Source: Streptomyces sp. R28 (GTDB lineage Bacteria > Actinomycetota > Actinomycetes > Streptomycetales > Streptomycetaceae). From it: 64,000 bases of DNA. Made by a program: the position numbers and the translations under genes. Each line of letters begins with the position of its first letter. Position 1 is the first letter of the stretch. Of the stretch, positions 64,000 through 64,000 are shown one piece after another. The notes below the pieces were generated by a model. The model had not been told where the DNA came from and made no database searches. It worked only from the letters and a program-made list of their open reading frames with translations. The stretch is from NCBI RefSeq assembly GCF_041052385.1, contig NZ_CP163439.1, positions 8,111,001 through 8,175,000 on the forward strand. Direction: 5' to 3'.

Positions 64000-64000
64000 C

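Noticed and set aside
1..64000. CRISPR arrays, tRNA/rRNA genes, insertion sequences, integrase/attachment sites
   Set aside because: Looked for repeat-spacer arrays, tRNA-like clover segments and transposase motifs while reading; none were seen.

Overview
The window is high-GC DNA with GTG starts, AAGGAGG-type ribosome binding sites, very long modular PKS genes and a TTA codon in a pathway regulator. It is an actinomycete chromosome, most likely Streptomyces or a close relative. Roughly 1-52.1 kb is the downstream part of one large type I polyketide/NRPS biosynthetic cluster whose beginning lies upstream of the window. Roughly 53.7-64.0 kb is a tightly coupled minus-strand operon for a surface-type glycan.

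PKS (1-33.9 kb, plus strand): five genes encode seven modules in the order [AT-KR(dead)-ACP, 5' end missing], [KS-AT-DH-KR-ACP x2], [KS-AT-KR-ACP], [KS-AT-KR-ACP x2] and [KS-AT-KR(dead)-ACP-TE]. The second gene carries an apparent one-base (G) frameshift inside its last ACP, which joins it artificially to the next gene. Reading AT motifs and KR/DH active sites, the chain leaving the thioesterase is predicted to end as 3-oxo, 4-methyl, 5-hydroxy, 7-hydroxy, 8-methyl, 9-hydroxy, 10-methyl, 10,12-diene, 14-methyl, 15-oxo (inference, assuming colinearity).

Tailoring and precursor genes (34.1-41.7 kb, plus strand): an AsnO/VioC-type Fe(II)/2-oxoglutarate oxygenase; a stand-alone C-A-PCP NRPS whose A-domain pocket reads as asparagine; a metallophosphoesterase overlapping the NRPS; an acyl-CoA carboxylase beta chain (methylmalonyl-CoA supply); and a divergent class II DAHP-synthase-like protein. 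Regulation (42.3-48.5 kb): a LAL-type LuxR regulator with a TTA codon, then a NarL-type two-component system divergent from a membrane protein, with a 12-bp-arm inverted repeat between them. Next come a type II dehydroquinase-like and a dehydroquinate-synthase-like gene (minus strand). Together with the DAHP-synthase-like gene they look like the RifH/RifG/RifJ set of the aminoshikimate (AHBA) route rather than housekeeping shikimate genes. They are followed by an Sfp-type phosphopantetheinyl transferase, a small DUF5988-like protein, a perfect 68-bp palindromic terminator and a type II thioesterase.

The most unusual feature is the combination: an aminoshikimate-type starter set, a PKS ending in a thioesterase with a beta-keto terminus, and an orphan Asn-activating C-A-PCP with an Asn hydroxylase.

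The right flank holds a PAP2 phosphatase and, on the minus strand, ten genes joined mostly by 4-bp ATGA/GTGA overlaps: C-methyltransferase, CDP-glucose-type nucleotidyltransferase, PIG-L deacetylase, SDR epimerase, M28-like peptidase, flippase, GT2 glycosyltransferase, pyruvyl transferase, 3,5-epimerase and class III aminotransferase. This is probably an independent cell-surface glycan locus, because it has a flippase and lacks a macrolide-type (GT1) glycosyltransferase. All assignments come from reading motifs by eye; no search or alignment was run.
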